From Xanthostigma xanthostigma (Eukaryota; Arthropoda; Insecta; Raphidioptera; Raphidiidae), in contig OY754467.1 in NCBI GenBank assembly GCA_963575645.1, forward strand, positions 20,295,001-20,359,000: a stretch of 64,000 nt of DNA. The letters run 5' to 3'. Below the pieces are notes generated by a model. That model worked only from the letters and a program-made list of their open reading frames with translations, had not been told where the DNA came from and ran no database searches. The translations under genes and the position numbers were made by a program. Of this stretch, positions 32,900-43,375 are shown one piece after another (the first letter of the stretch is position 1; each line of letters opens with the position of its first letter).

Positions 32900-33680
32900 G
32901 TCAAATTCAACAGTCAGTAACGAAACCGTAAGTACTATAGCTAATATTTGTCTTTATAAAATGTTTACAGTTTTCTGTCACAACTTTTTTAAACTATTAA
33001 TTATTTTCCCAAGTTCGGTATAAGCGGGATTTGCGATTTGACTACAGACTATGTAGGTACGTACATAATATTATGTAGTATATCTGGATGGACACTTTCG
33101 TGTACATAGTGCAAAACACTGATAGGCTATTATGCGTGTAAAAAGAATAAAAAAAATCGTGTTCAACAGTATGCCACTATATATCTCAAATCCAATGTAT
33201 GTTCTTATAGTGCTAGAGAACGATACCCTCATTCAGAATAGAAACAAAAAAGAGTAAATGATACGGCTCCGTTTAACTGAATGATGGCGAAGTTTCGTTT
33301 ATCAGTAAACTATAACCCTTTTTGGATATTTCCGAAACAAATGAATAACAAACACATTGTAAGCTCAAACGATTTATGAATTATGAACAAAATCGCTGGA
33401 ACCGTTTCCGATAAAATTACTATTTTTGATTGTCGTTTATCAGTAAACTACCCTTATTTTGGAGTATGTGAAAAATAATGTAAATAACTGAGGAAACATT
33501 TAAAAACTCTAATTTAAAATTTGGTTCCAATCCACTAACCGTATTAGCTAAGCGACTACATATACAAACAGACATCTAAAAATCGCTTATGTATACTCAG
33601 AGTTGTTGGTTTTCTGGGAAATTTTGAAACAGAAAGTTTTTGGGAAATTTTCCAAGCCACTAAATTAAAAAGGTATTATT
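32900..33680. other. Unassigned AT-rich sequence
   Basis: The phrase GTTTATCAGTAAACTA occurs at about 33297 and 33425, about 128 bases apart, which suggests a decayed two-unit repeat. I see no gene. Confidence 0.35.
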
Positions 33681-33684
33681 ATTA

Positions 33685-33903
33685 TTAATTAAACTCTCGT
33701 TCACTAGAGGCTACACAAGTAAACAAAACTGGAATATCTTCATCATCTCGAGATGTGATGCCCTTTTGAGTTTCCCCTTCCAACAGAGAACAATAATTAT
33801 TCCTGAAAGAGAGCAGAATGAATTTTTTTATTTCAATCTGGTGCTGTTTAACTGCAGCAGCCAGTACAGTGGTGCCATATTCTGGCCTCTGCCACCACCT
33901 CAT
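33685..33903 (-). CDS. Possible coding fragment, weakly ankyrin-like
   Basis: The minus-strand frame has codon use unlike the AT-rich surroundings and contains Y-G-T-T-V-L-A-A-A-V-K-Q-H-Q-I-E-I-K-K-F, which loosely follows the ankyrin pattern G-x-T-x-L-x-x-A. A CTCTCTTTCAG|GA acceptor-like site lies inside. I cannot define exon edges and do not recognise the protein. It may be an exon, a processed fragment or chance. Confidence 0.2.
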   Translation of the reverse strand: MRWWQRPEYGTTVLAAAVKQHQIEIKKFILLSFRNNYCSLLEGETQKGITSRDDEDIPVLFTCVASSEREFN

Positions 33904-34438
33904 TACTTTGTTTATAAAATAACAAGATAAATGAGTAGTTCATTTTCTAAGTGCTCTTTTATTAAGAAATAAGATGAATTGATTTGTTATGAGTTCTAAA
34001 TAAAACAATATGACAAAATTTAAGTATAACAGAATCAAACATAAAGTGGATTACAAAGTTACAATTTATAACCTGTAGTTTTTGTTTGAATTGTAGGTGT
34101 AGGTACAGAAATTAACGTGGACACTAATTTTGCAACGTAAGTCGACGAAAAAACGGTGACAATCTACAAATTCGGACGAAGCTGAACGAGACCGCTATTC
34201 AAAATATAAGTACCTTGAAATGTTTAAACTGTTGTTTGTGTTATTTGAGAACACTAGATCTCGTCATTTTAATTTTTCTTCAGTGCGTAGCAGAGAATTT
34301 GGTTTCATCTTTCGCTACAACAGCGTCACATTGCAAACTGTAGCGGTTAAAGTACTTAGATTACTTGTTTTACTATTAAACGCGGCTGTATACCGTTTTT
34401 TATCTGTTTTGACATTTCTGGAGACATTTCGTTAAATC

Positions 34439-34540
34439 TCAGAGCTTCAATTGCTTAGTAGAACCCGAGAGAAGTTGGGCATCTCAGAATTTCAACTGCT
34501 TAGTAGAACCCGAGCGAAGTTGGGTTCGCAGCTAGTATAA
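34439..34540 (-). repeat. ACTAG-end repeat fragment, minus strand
   Basis: On the minus strand it opens ACTAGCTGCGAACCCAACTT. The block GCTTAGTAGAACCCGAG occurs twice about 60 bases apart, so the 5' end is tandemly duplicated. Confidence 0.6.
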
Positions 34541-34799
34541 AAATGTTTTATGCGGAACAAACAGTATGAGAATAGTGTCTTAGGAAATGCTTGCTACTAG
34601 GTAGTATACTCTTAAATATTAGAAAAGAAAAAGCTTTTAAAATATAATTGGAAGTTTCACAAATAAAAAGGCACGTACTTAAAAACACATAAAGTCAACT
34701 AAATACCTCACTCTTGTTCCAGTTATTCAATAGGTACAATTTTTACAAACTACAACAAAAATGCGTGGAAACTTTCATATTGGAATATTAATCTAAACA

Positions 34800-35010
34800 G
34801 ATAAATAAAATTGAAGTGTCTTTAATGTCAAAATAACAGCTTTTTACTAAATATGAAAGTATATATGTGCACGGTACTTATAACAAAAAAAATGTTTAAA
34901 GTTTTTGTCTGTCTGTCTGTTTGTTCCGGCTAATCTCCTAAATGACTGAACCGATGTTGACGGGACTTTCACTGCAGAGAGCAGGATTAACTTAGGCTAT
35001 TAAAAACTGT
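34800..35010 (-). repeat. ACTAG-end repeat, right half, minus strand
   Basis: The reverse complement reads TAGCCTAAGTTAATCCTGCT, GTGAAAGTCCCGTCAACATC, (CAGA)n and GTTATAAGTACCGTGCACAT. It matches 19500-19700 in order. Confidence 0.7.
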
Positions 35011-36435
35011 AGCTCGTTAAAATACATATGCATTGCAAAAATAATTAATATCAATAATAGATATCACATTGTTACAGTTACAATACTATATGATAAGAAA
35101 AATTTACTTCCCAACAGTGTTACTGTCGGGACTTTAACCCGAAACTTCCACTCACCGCTTCCCCCTCCAACGACTTAATATCCCAAAGGCTGCCTGTCGC
35201 GCGGGCTATTGCGGATGTTTGTGTCTCAACGCGCGCTTTAAAAAATTGTTTTCTGGCAGTTAGATCATACTTTTTTGTTTGCTTGGGTATTTTTTATTTG
35301 TTCCTCTATATATAATATATTTATAGCCGAAAGCTTCACTACTTTTGTCGCTACCGTGTTTCATCACAATTGCCTGCGGAGCCGCGGGGAGCAGTCAATT
35401 TCAAATCTTTATACTTAAATGTACTTTTCAATATTTGGTATATGGTTTATTATAATTTTACGAAACATCGTCAACTAACTAATTACTGGAGTTTTTTTCC
35501 TACAAAAAAATGTATGAAGTTGCATAAAAGTAGATGAAAGCATTTTTTTAGTCTTGATTTCAACGCACTAAGCTGTAGGTATGTTAAATATCAATTTTTG
35601 TTAAAATTTTAATGAACTAAAATTTTGATAGTTTATTGTGAATTAATTCAGTAATTAGCGCAGCAGTGGTTCACAATATAAAGGTAAACGCTAATGAACT
35701 CTGGTACCGAGCGTATATAATTGGAGACACTATTTTTAAACCAACACATCAATATATTCAAGCTGAAGCCATAATAGTATTAAGCAAGATCATAACAAGC
35801 TTATATACTTCAGTTTTCATAGTAATATTGTGTTAGTTATATTCTTTATTTTGTTCTAACCGTTTAGTAGAGAGGTGAGTTCCTATTCTTTAAATATTAG
35901 CAATGTTAAAGGATTTTTTTTGTTATCTAAGGCTTCCAAAAAGATACATTTTCTATTATATAAAAACCTAGCTGTTAAGTTTACATTGAGGCCGCTACAC
36001 ACGAGGTTGAATGTGCCGCTAGATTCCTTGCTAGATTTGACTACTAGTTTTCTAGCGCTGGTTCTCTTGATTGCTTTTTTGTGCTCGCTTCACACGAGAC
36101 GTCTTTTCAAGCTTATATTGTGGATAGATCTGGTACGCGCGCAGTGACAGTTCAAATATAAAAACACAGAGCCGCACAGTGCAAAACATGTGTTGTCTCA
36201 ACAGAATGACGTCATGTTGGCTTGTGAGCGTTTGCTCATGTCGCCCACGTGACAATATACTGTTTCCTGATTGGTTCTTGCTCAGATCAAGCAAAGGACC
36301 TAGCAAGAAAAATAGCCCATGTTCTGATTTTAAAATCTATCGTGTGAACTAGGAGGCGAGCCCGTAGAGACGTCATTTCCATCTTCGTAGCCAGCCTGTC
36401 GGCCAGCAGAAATCCCAGCAGTATTTCCAGCATCG
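35011..36435. other. Mostly unassigned sequence
   Basis: I recognise no gene. The part at 35985-36120 (GCCGCTACACACGAGGTTGA and CGCTTCACACGAGACG) looks like a decayed MITE related in style to that at 10500. A strong donor-like GAGAG|GTGAGT lies at 35875. Confidence 0.35.
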
Positions 36436-36439
36436 TGTG

Positions 36440-36545
36440 CAGCGGCTTTTAGATATCGTGTCCATCGTGATAATAATACTTTTAAAAATCGCAGGTATGT
36501 GGACAAAAATAATTTGTCCATATATCTGCGATTTTTTTCTTAATA
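36440..36545. repeat. Fragment of the 38.9-kb foldback family with a short palindrome
   Basis: AGATATCGTGTCCATCGTGA matches the complement of 39220-39240. It is followed by a palindrome, AAAAATCGCAGGTATGTGGA with its complement, at 36483-36539. Confidence 0.7.
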
Positions 36546-36724
36546 CTAGCTGTTAAAGATGACTTTTTCCGTATTTGTCAGATTTTTTAAACATACATTT
36601 CTCAAAACAATCTTAGGGATCAACTTTTGCAAACTCAAAAATCATCGGTTTTGAAACATAAGCATAACTGGTAGCGATTGGTTTAGTATCGTTCAAACAG
36701 TAGACATGGAAAAAGTCGTTACTA

Positions 36725-37145
36725 TGTGATCACAGTGACTGTTATTCTAGTTACACAAAAATCACAGTGAAAAATCATTGTGACTTTGTCACGTCGATCC
36801 CGACCGAGCAAAAACTCGATCGGACGTTAACGTCGTCTACTCTGTTGGAGCGAGCATCGTGATTGCAGTGACATAGAACAACATAGTTACGTTACATTGG
36901 AAAGTAGTTCCCTCTTGTCAGATCACATTTATCTTTAGACGGCTAATCCACGCCGAATGCCGCCCGACCGAGTAAACAATCGGTCGGACGTTGGTCGGTT
37001 ACTCGGTTGGAACGACCGCCGTAATTGCAGTGACATAGAACAACATACGTTACTTTGGGAGGTAGTTGGGAGGTAGTTACCTCTTGTCAGATCACAGTGA
37101 TCATTTTAGTTGACTGGTCACAATGATTTTTTCATCGTGAAGCTA
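36725..37145. mobile_element. MITE with internal 167-bp tandem duplication
   Basis: The ends share TCACAGTGAAAAATCATTGT and the complement of CACAATGATTTTTTCATCG. Inside, GACCGAG...CGGACGTT, GCAGTGACATAGAACAACAT and CCTCTTGTCAGATCACA each occur twice, about 167 bases apart (near 36797 and 36964). The unit is richer in GC than its surroundings. Confidence 0.7.
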
Positions 37146-37434
37146 TTTATACCCCCTCTATCAAGCAGCGTTGCATGTACGATTGCGAAGAAATACATAA
37201 ATCATATTTTTTCCTTTGTTTGATTCTTCTTCCAAGATTAAGAATCAGCGTCAACAGTAGATTTCTGCGTCGTCGTTCCATGAAAGTTTTCAACGTATCC
37301 GAATTACGGCATTCCCGAACATTTTTGAAGTGAATACTTCTATAAAAACAGGGGTAAACTCGTTTCCCTATGTAATAGAATTTGTCACGAAATTGTACTC
37401 TTAGTAACCCTATATAAATAATGGTTCTTTGTAA

Positions 37435-37493
37435 GCATTGGTAGCTCAGTGGTAGGATGCATACCACGCGGCTTCGATTACCGTCAGGTGCGC
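37435..37493 (+). pseudogene. Truncated tRNA-Gly(GCC) pseudogene
   Basis: It reads GCATTGGTAGCTCAGTGGTA, then GGATGCATACCACGCGG and CTTCGATTACCGTCAGGTGC. D arm and anticodon-loop remnants match tRNA-Gly(GCC), but part of the anticodon and variable region is deleted and the T arm is mutated. It lies 110 bases before another foldback. Confidence 0.65.
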
Positions 37494-37599
37494 GCGACAA
37501 TTTGCTTTTTTATTTTCTTTTTTTTTAAATATTTTTAAGTAGTATACCTATTATGTATGAAATTTTCGACTAATTTTTCAGAATAATACTTGAGCTAAA

Positions 37600-37905
37600 A
37601 AAACAATATTTGCAGTAAACCTGCGGAAATATTGTTGTCTGCTTGTGTTTTCTTATGTATTATTTGCAGTAAACCTGCGAAAAAATTAAAAATGTGTTAT
37701 GAGAACGCATTACAGATTGCATTTGGACAAGTGGAAAAAATGTGTTACGAGATAATATAGTTTCACGTTCAGATATTTCGTCTGTACAAGTTAATCTGAA
37801 CGTGAAACTATGTCGTAACACATTTTTTCCACTTGTCCAAATGCAATCGTATGATTTGGAACTAGAAGTTTCATTCGGTAAAGCGTTCTTATAACACATT
37901 TTTAA
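37600..37905. mobile_element. Foldback element with about 90-110-bp arms
   Basis: Bases 37686-37776 match the reverse complement of 37793-37902: CATTTGGACAAGTGGAAAAA and TAGTTTCACGTTCAGAT with complements. A separate palindrome (ATATTTGCAGTAAACCTGCG and partner) lies at 37602-37636, and GCAGTAAACCTGCG recurs at 37664. Confidence 0.8.
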
Positions 37906-38670
37906 ATTTTTTTAAAGTTAGCGAAATTTTACGGTATCTAAATATCGTTTTATGTGAAAAATTGGTACTATATTATGAAACCATTTATTGCGGACTATAT
38001 ATTATGGTATTTTTATGGGGCCATGTGAAAATGGTGACACTAGTTAAATAAGACAAAAACGTTTTAAAAAATAATCTGGTCTAATTCATTTTTTAATAAT
38101 ATCGATGATGGTTGAATCATTTGCAGATTGATTAACAGCCGAACACCTGTGTTTGAACGTGTTCTGAAGTTTGACAGTTTAGTATTGTGATGCGAGGAGT
38201 TCAATTTCAAAAACAGTTTTGTCGATCTGAACCTAATCCTGTAGGTACTTACAGTTAATATACTCAAAGCATGTACTAATTACATTATAAACTTATAACA
38301 ACGTCAATGAAGCAGAAGTTGACAGGTTACAGGTGAGCCAATTCTGTTGTCAATTCTATTTGAAAAACTAAAGTTGTGATGGTTTTTGTTCAGAGAAAAA
38401 GTCTCTCCTTGACAGTTTATGAGCATATAAATGCGCTAAATATCTTTTAATTTTCTCATATTGAAATAAGCATCTAGCCTCAAAAAACTAGTTGAACGGC
38501 GGGTCAATAATACATTTTTTAAATGTGTGAATCATTGGACTGTGAGATCATTTTGCGGGTTGCACAAATATTGGAGAGAATGTGATCATATATATCAAAA
38601 CACCTCGACTCATTCTCGAGAACTATTTGAAATAACTAAAGAAAACCATAGAAAATTATAGTCAAATTAC

Positions 38671-38855
38671 CTGACAATGAAACTACCGATGCTTTCTTGG
38701 AAAGGTGCATCAGGAGAGAGTCTTTTGGATTCAAAATCCCTTCCGCATCTGGTAGATTGTAGATTATAGACGCTAAACAGATGAGATCATCAACGTCTAT
38801 TCTTTTGCACGTGAGCAACCACTGCGCTAACTGACTTTGACATACATTTTTTCCA
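38671..38855 (-). CDS. Candidate internal exon on the minus strand, product unknown
   Basis: The segment lies between an acceptor (ATATTTTACAG) and a donor (TGTCAG|GTAATT). Taken after the first base it encodes 61 residues without stops, including W-L-L-T-C-K-R-I-D-V-D-D-L-I-C-L and N-P-K-D-S-L-L-M-H-L. Mixed hydrophobic and charged residues and balanced codons look like real protein, unlike the AT-driven frames nearby. The first base and the last base each leave a partial codon. I do not recognise the family. Confidence 0.45.
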
Positions 38856-38917
38856 CTGTAAAATATTGATGTCGCGCGTCTCTCGAATTTCGTGGAAAAT
38901 ACAAACTTTGAGGTTAG

Positions 38918-39248
38918 TTATAAGAAAAATCGCAGAATTGTGGACAAAAATATTAGATTTATTTAATGTACGACGTTTTGTTTATAGATTTAGACTTTTT
39001 TTCCAGTACATACAGAAAATTAAAAACAATAATTTAGAAAAACAACATTAATTACTAACCATAGCAATTAACATAAGTTTGGGTGCATAATTTATGTTGA
39101 TTTTTATAATTATTGTTTTTAATTTTCTGTATGTACTAGAAAAGTCTAAATTTATAGACGTCACATTAAATAAATTTAATATTTTTGTCCACAATCCTGC
39201 GATTTTTCATATTATTATTATCACGATGGACACGATATCTAATATATA
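38918..39248. mobile_element. Foldback element between 12-bp direct repeats
   Basis: Bases 38921-39050 match the reverse complement of about 39085-39210, with AAAAATCGCAG, GTGGACAAAAATATTA and TACATACAGAAAATTAAAAA or complements. CTTTGAGGTTAG flanks both sides (38906-38917 and 39249-39260). The right end extends further than the left, so the left tip is deleted or the repeat is not a simple target duplication. Confidence 0.75.
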
Positions 39249-39354
39249 CTTTGAGGTTAGGCTGCTAGTTACCCATAAGTTACACTATGTGTTATTAACT
39301 TCTCTCTTTTGTGATCCATACCTTTTAATTTAAATGTCCTTTTCTTTTCATAAA

Positions 39355-39706
39355 ATACTAACGGCCAGTTTCACCCGGGTTCAAAACTGTTTTGGAAATA
39401 TTATATTGACCTTCCCATCTACACACCAGAACTATCAAAGTGCATTGTTTTGATGTATCTCTAAAGATTTGGCCAGCGTTAGCCATGTAAGCGTACGAAA
39501 ACAGTTTTTTTTTTGATAAAACACTATCATAGTTCAGCGATTTTGTACAAAATATTTACAAATTATATACAGAAACCTTCCTCGTTTATCGCTCTTTCTA
39601 TTGGCGAAAACCGTATAAAAATCCGTTCGGTAGTTTTTGAGTTTATCGCGTTCAAACAGACAGACGCGGCGGAGGGACTTTGTTTTGTATATTATAATAA
39701 TATTAG
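39355..39706 (+). repeat. ACTAG-like repeat ending in ATATTAG
   Basis: It starts ACTAACGGCCAGTTTCACCC and ends TATTATAATAATATTAG. The second half matches one unit of the tandem array at 22575-23355 (TTACAAATTATATACA, GCTCTTTCTATTGGCGAAAA). Confidence 0.65.
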
Positions 39707-40475
39707 TTCATTGAAATAGTTGATCATCATAAATATACAACAGCTGTATTTCTAAATTGATTTTTTTAATTATAAACTACACTAAAAATTTCAAGAGATG
39801 ACAAAATCACGTTCATAATTTGTACGTGACAATGCGTGACACAGCCAAATGATATATCCACGATTTTCCCCAAGGAAACGGAACATCCCAGACAATAACG
39901 TGTTAAATTCCCAGAATACTGACGACGTTTTTTCGAAGCTGTTCGTGCCATTCCTAAGCGCCAGTATTTTCAAAGTGTAAAAACGTATGTGTCACTCGGT
40001 TTTTTGAAATCAATCTCCTCTTGTTTTGACAGGCATATATATTCATGTAGGTACATATATTATGTACACTTCATTGTCCTATATATGTGAAGTAGAATGC
40101 GCTTTAATATTGATTAATGCTAAATTTAATTATGAAAATTGAAACGCATGTCACGACTGTATGAATAGTCCTCTTGGGAAGTGTCTGCCATCTAACGACA
40201 ATATTTTGTTACCTAATATGTATATACTCACGGCACTTAGTTCTAATTAAGTGGTCATTTTGAATTAATTAAAAGAAAATTAAGTCGGTCCTGCGCTAAT
40301 CCTAAGTTTAGTCTAATATAATTTTGGAATATTCAGCTATTTTTTGTGTTCTATGCGAAACATAACACGTGCGAGTCATTTCGGTGTTCCGGTGCCCCTC
40401 CGTCCATCTGTCATAGGTTAATTTGGAATTGGAAAAACTATTTCAAGGATTTCAAGAATTCAACAATATATATAT

Positions 40476-41060
40476 TGTAACAAAACTGTTCTATTCCATG
40501 GTGAAAATTATTTATTTACAAAAATAAACGTTTAACAAAACAGTTAAACACACAAACGAAAGCGTACTTCTTTAACTTAACAGAAATAATAGTACGTTAA
40601 CAGAAACAAAACTAATAGTTCTAAATAATAAAATAAAAGACTAAGTAACAGAGAATATAGAGTCACTAAATTATGTACACAAAATATTTACAACACTCAA
40701 ACACAACAAAGATTATCTAGTACACTTATTCACACTATTATTTACAAAAAAGTCACTTATGTTAAACCAGATTTATATAACTGCACTTAATGATTTATGT
40801 CACAACGCACTGGCACTGTATAAACATATGAACGCCTCACGAACAACTGACTTCTTGCCAACCACTCCGCTCGTATTTTATAGCTTCGTCCCTCGCCTGT
40901 CAAATGTTCTGGAAACACCGAGATCCCTTCCTTTACATGCATTGGTTTCTCCCAGGCAATTCTAAGAAGGTCGGGTTTTGTTGGCTACCTGTTTTCCATT
41001 GTTGTTGTTGCTAGAAGATTCTACAGAAGCCATAGTCGTCCCAACAGGGGGTGCGCAACA
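40476..41060 (-). mobile_element. Solo LTR of an LTR retrotransposon
   Basis: The 585-bp block begins and ends with TG...CA (minus strand TGTTGCGCAC to GTTTTGTTACA) and is flanked by ATAT on both sides, although the AT context weakens this. On the minus strand it has a TATAAAA box (complement of 40876-40882) in the expected mid-LTR position and an AATAAA signal near the 3' end (about 40511). No gag or pol lies next to it, so it is probably a solo LTR. Which superfamily it belongs to is not clear. Confidence 0.65.
40876..40882 (-). promoter_or_regulatory. TATA box of the solo LTR
   Basis: CTATAAAATACG on the minus strand is a strong TATA box. The GC-richer stretch downstream (about 40840-40870) would hold the start site. 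Confidence 0.5.
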
Positions 41061-41298
41061 ATATATAGGTACCTATATGATGTACTTTTTAATTTTTTTT
41101 AATATATTTTTGGGAAAAGCGTTTAAAAGTTACTCTTCCCACCCTTAATACCAAAAAGATCGCTTAGAAAAATCTAGAAAGAATCGGGTTGAAAAATTCT
41201 AACGCGATTGGTTGTTATAAACAATTTAGTGAATGAACAAATAAATGAATGTCAAACCGGTAAAGTTCTAAACTCATAATAGCTTAAGCAACGAATAA

Positions 41299-42453
41299 TT
41301 CTAGATGGAAAAGTCGAAAGCCGAACATTTGACTTAGGAACTTTGTTTGGACTATTTAGGAGATAAACATACTAAAAGTCCTTACCCCTCCGAGGTACGC
41401 CCGAAGGGGGGGAGCACAAAGAAGGTCCCGTTTTTTGGTATTTTTCTTTCATCTCGAAAACGGTACGTCGTACGAAATTTTGTTGGAATACATAATGAAA
41501 GCTGATAAAATTCTCTACAACTTTAGTTTTCACACTTTTTATCTATCTCCAATCTTTGCCTAGCTATGAGCTCCGAAAAATGGTCGATTTTCAAAAATGT
41601 GTTAAATTCTCTGTAGCACATTGTAACAATACGAATTTGTCAAAATTATTTCGTATCGCTCATCCACACTATTAAAAACACCCACACACTATTAAAAAAT
41701 AACATAAGCTGGGAGTACCTCCACACAGGGCCCTCTTTCCCACTGGGCACTCTGGCACGTGCCCAGGGCCCCGCGATCGATAGGGACCCCCTAGTTTAAT
41801 GGTATACTAAGTACCTAAACTGTTTTAAACAAAAATTATCAGTGAACTATTTTTTTTGTGTCCTTCATGTTAAAATTGGGAACATGGTCCTTTTAAATAT
41901 ATGCATTTTATATCACATTCCTCGACATAGAATCTAGAACCTTGTTTATCTATTTTCTTTGTCTATTCTAACAAAATAGTGCTCTGTTAAGGTCATAGGG
42001 GCCCCATAATCCTAATGTGCCCAGGGCCTTCAATAGGTTAAAGCTTATGTTATTTTTTAATAGTGTGTGGGTGTTTTTAATAGTTTGGATGAGCGATACG
42101 AAATGATTTTGACAAATTCGTATTGTTACAATGTGCTACAGAGAATTTAACACATTTTTGAAAATCGACCATTTTTCGGAGCTCATAGCTAGGCAAAGAT
42201 TGGAGATAGATAAAAAGTGTGAAAGCTAAAGTTATAGAGAATTTTATCAGCTTTCATTATGTATTACAACAAAATTTCGTACGACGTACCGTTTTCGAGA
42301 TGAAAGCAAAAAACCAAAAAACGGGACCTTCTTTGTGCTCCCCCCCTTCGGGCGTACCTCAGAGGGGCAAGGACTTTTAGTATGTTTATCTCCTAACTAG
42401 TCCAAACAAAGTTCCTAAGTCAAATGTTCTGCTTTCGACTTTTCCATCTAGAT
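41299..42453. mobile_element. Foldback element with two 412-bp arms
   Basis: Bases 41299-41710 and 42042-42453 are inverted copies with few mismatches and identical length. Shared blocks are GATGGAAAAGTCGAAAGC, GGTACGCCCGAAGGGGGG or close variants, AAACGGTACGTCGTACGAAA and TTCGTATCGCTCATCC. The 331-bp loop contains decayed text reading GTGCCCAGGGCCCC twice. Confidence 0.85.
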
Positions 42454-43129
42454 GCCCCTTATGAGCACTCATTGACTAAACTATAAGTGTGTGGTCGTGG
42501 TTACGAATTCATATAAAAACATATGTAACCATTTTAATTTATTATTTAGCACTACCAGCGTTTAACGCTCAAACATAAAAAACTCAACGTCGAATTTTTT
42601 AACTGTAATTAAATTTAGTTAACTTTTTATACACATTTTTATATTATGATCAATTCTGTTAATCTATTTTAAAAACAGCTCGCATTGCTGATAATTTTTT
42701 TTACAAATAAAATTCAAGTGCTACTTGAATACCAATAAATATATTATACGGAATGTCTCATTGAAAAATATGTTATTCTCAGTATATTTGATTTCATTTA
42801 TTAGTGTATTTGCCAATAATTACGTTGGAATCTGATGACTGCTATATATAACCTCAAAAAATGTGAACTTTTACAGTAATATGCGAGCATAGATATAATG
42901 TTCTGTATTGGTGGACCCAACTAGGCTCGAAGGAAGTTCTACATTCTATAGAACCTGTAGAACTGTCCTCTACAAGGGTGACTTTCTTGATATAGCAGAA
43001 ATTGAAGGGGAATGCCAGACGTTTACAGCAATTAAGGGTAACATTATTGTTCCTTACGATTTACGAACGTGTTTTTAGAGACAATTCACTGTGCTTTTTT
43101 TATTAAGTTAGATAAAAAATAATATATAT
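42454..43129. other. No recognisable gene or repeat
   Basis: AT-rich sequence. The GC-richer stretch at 42905-43040 (GGTGGACCCAACTAGGCTCG) has no recognisable content. Confidence 0.35.
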
Positions 43130-43375
43130 AAAATCGTCGACCAATTTTTCAGACCATATATTAACAAAATTATAAAATTATAATATTTCGATATTATAAA
43201 AAAAATCTCAAATTGATTTCTATTAGAAACTTAGCTCAATTTTTAAGAAGTTCCAAATCCGGACCGAAACGTCAATTATTTGATTAGTAATTTTATAATT
43301 TTTGTTAATATAGTGTCTGAAAAATTGGTCGACAATTTTATTTATTGAAGAGTAATCAGACGTTAATCAAATATT
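43130..43375. mobile_element. MITE with CCAATTTTTCAGAC termini
   Basis: AAATCGTCGACCAATTTTTC near 43131 and its complement near 43318-43340 are inverted termini, and the right side continues into AATCAGACGTTAATCAA. The centre of about 150 bp is longer and unlike that of the 7521 copy, so the two are separate lineages of one family. Confidence 0.7.
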
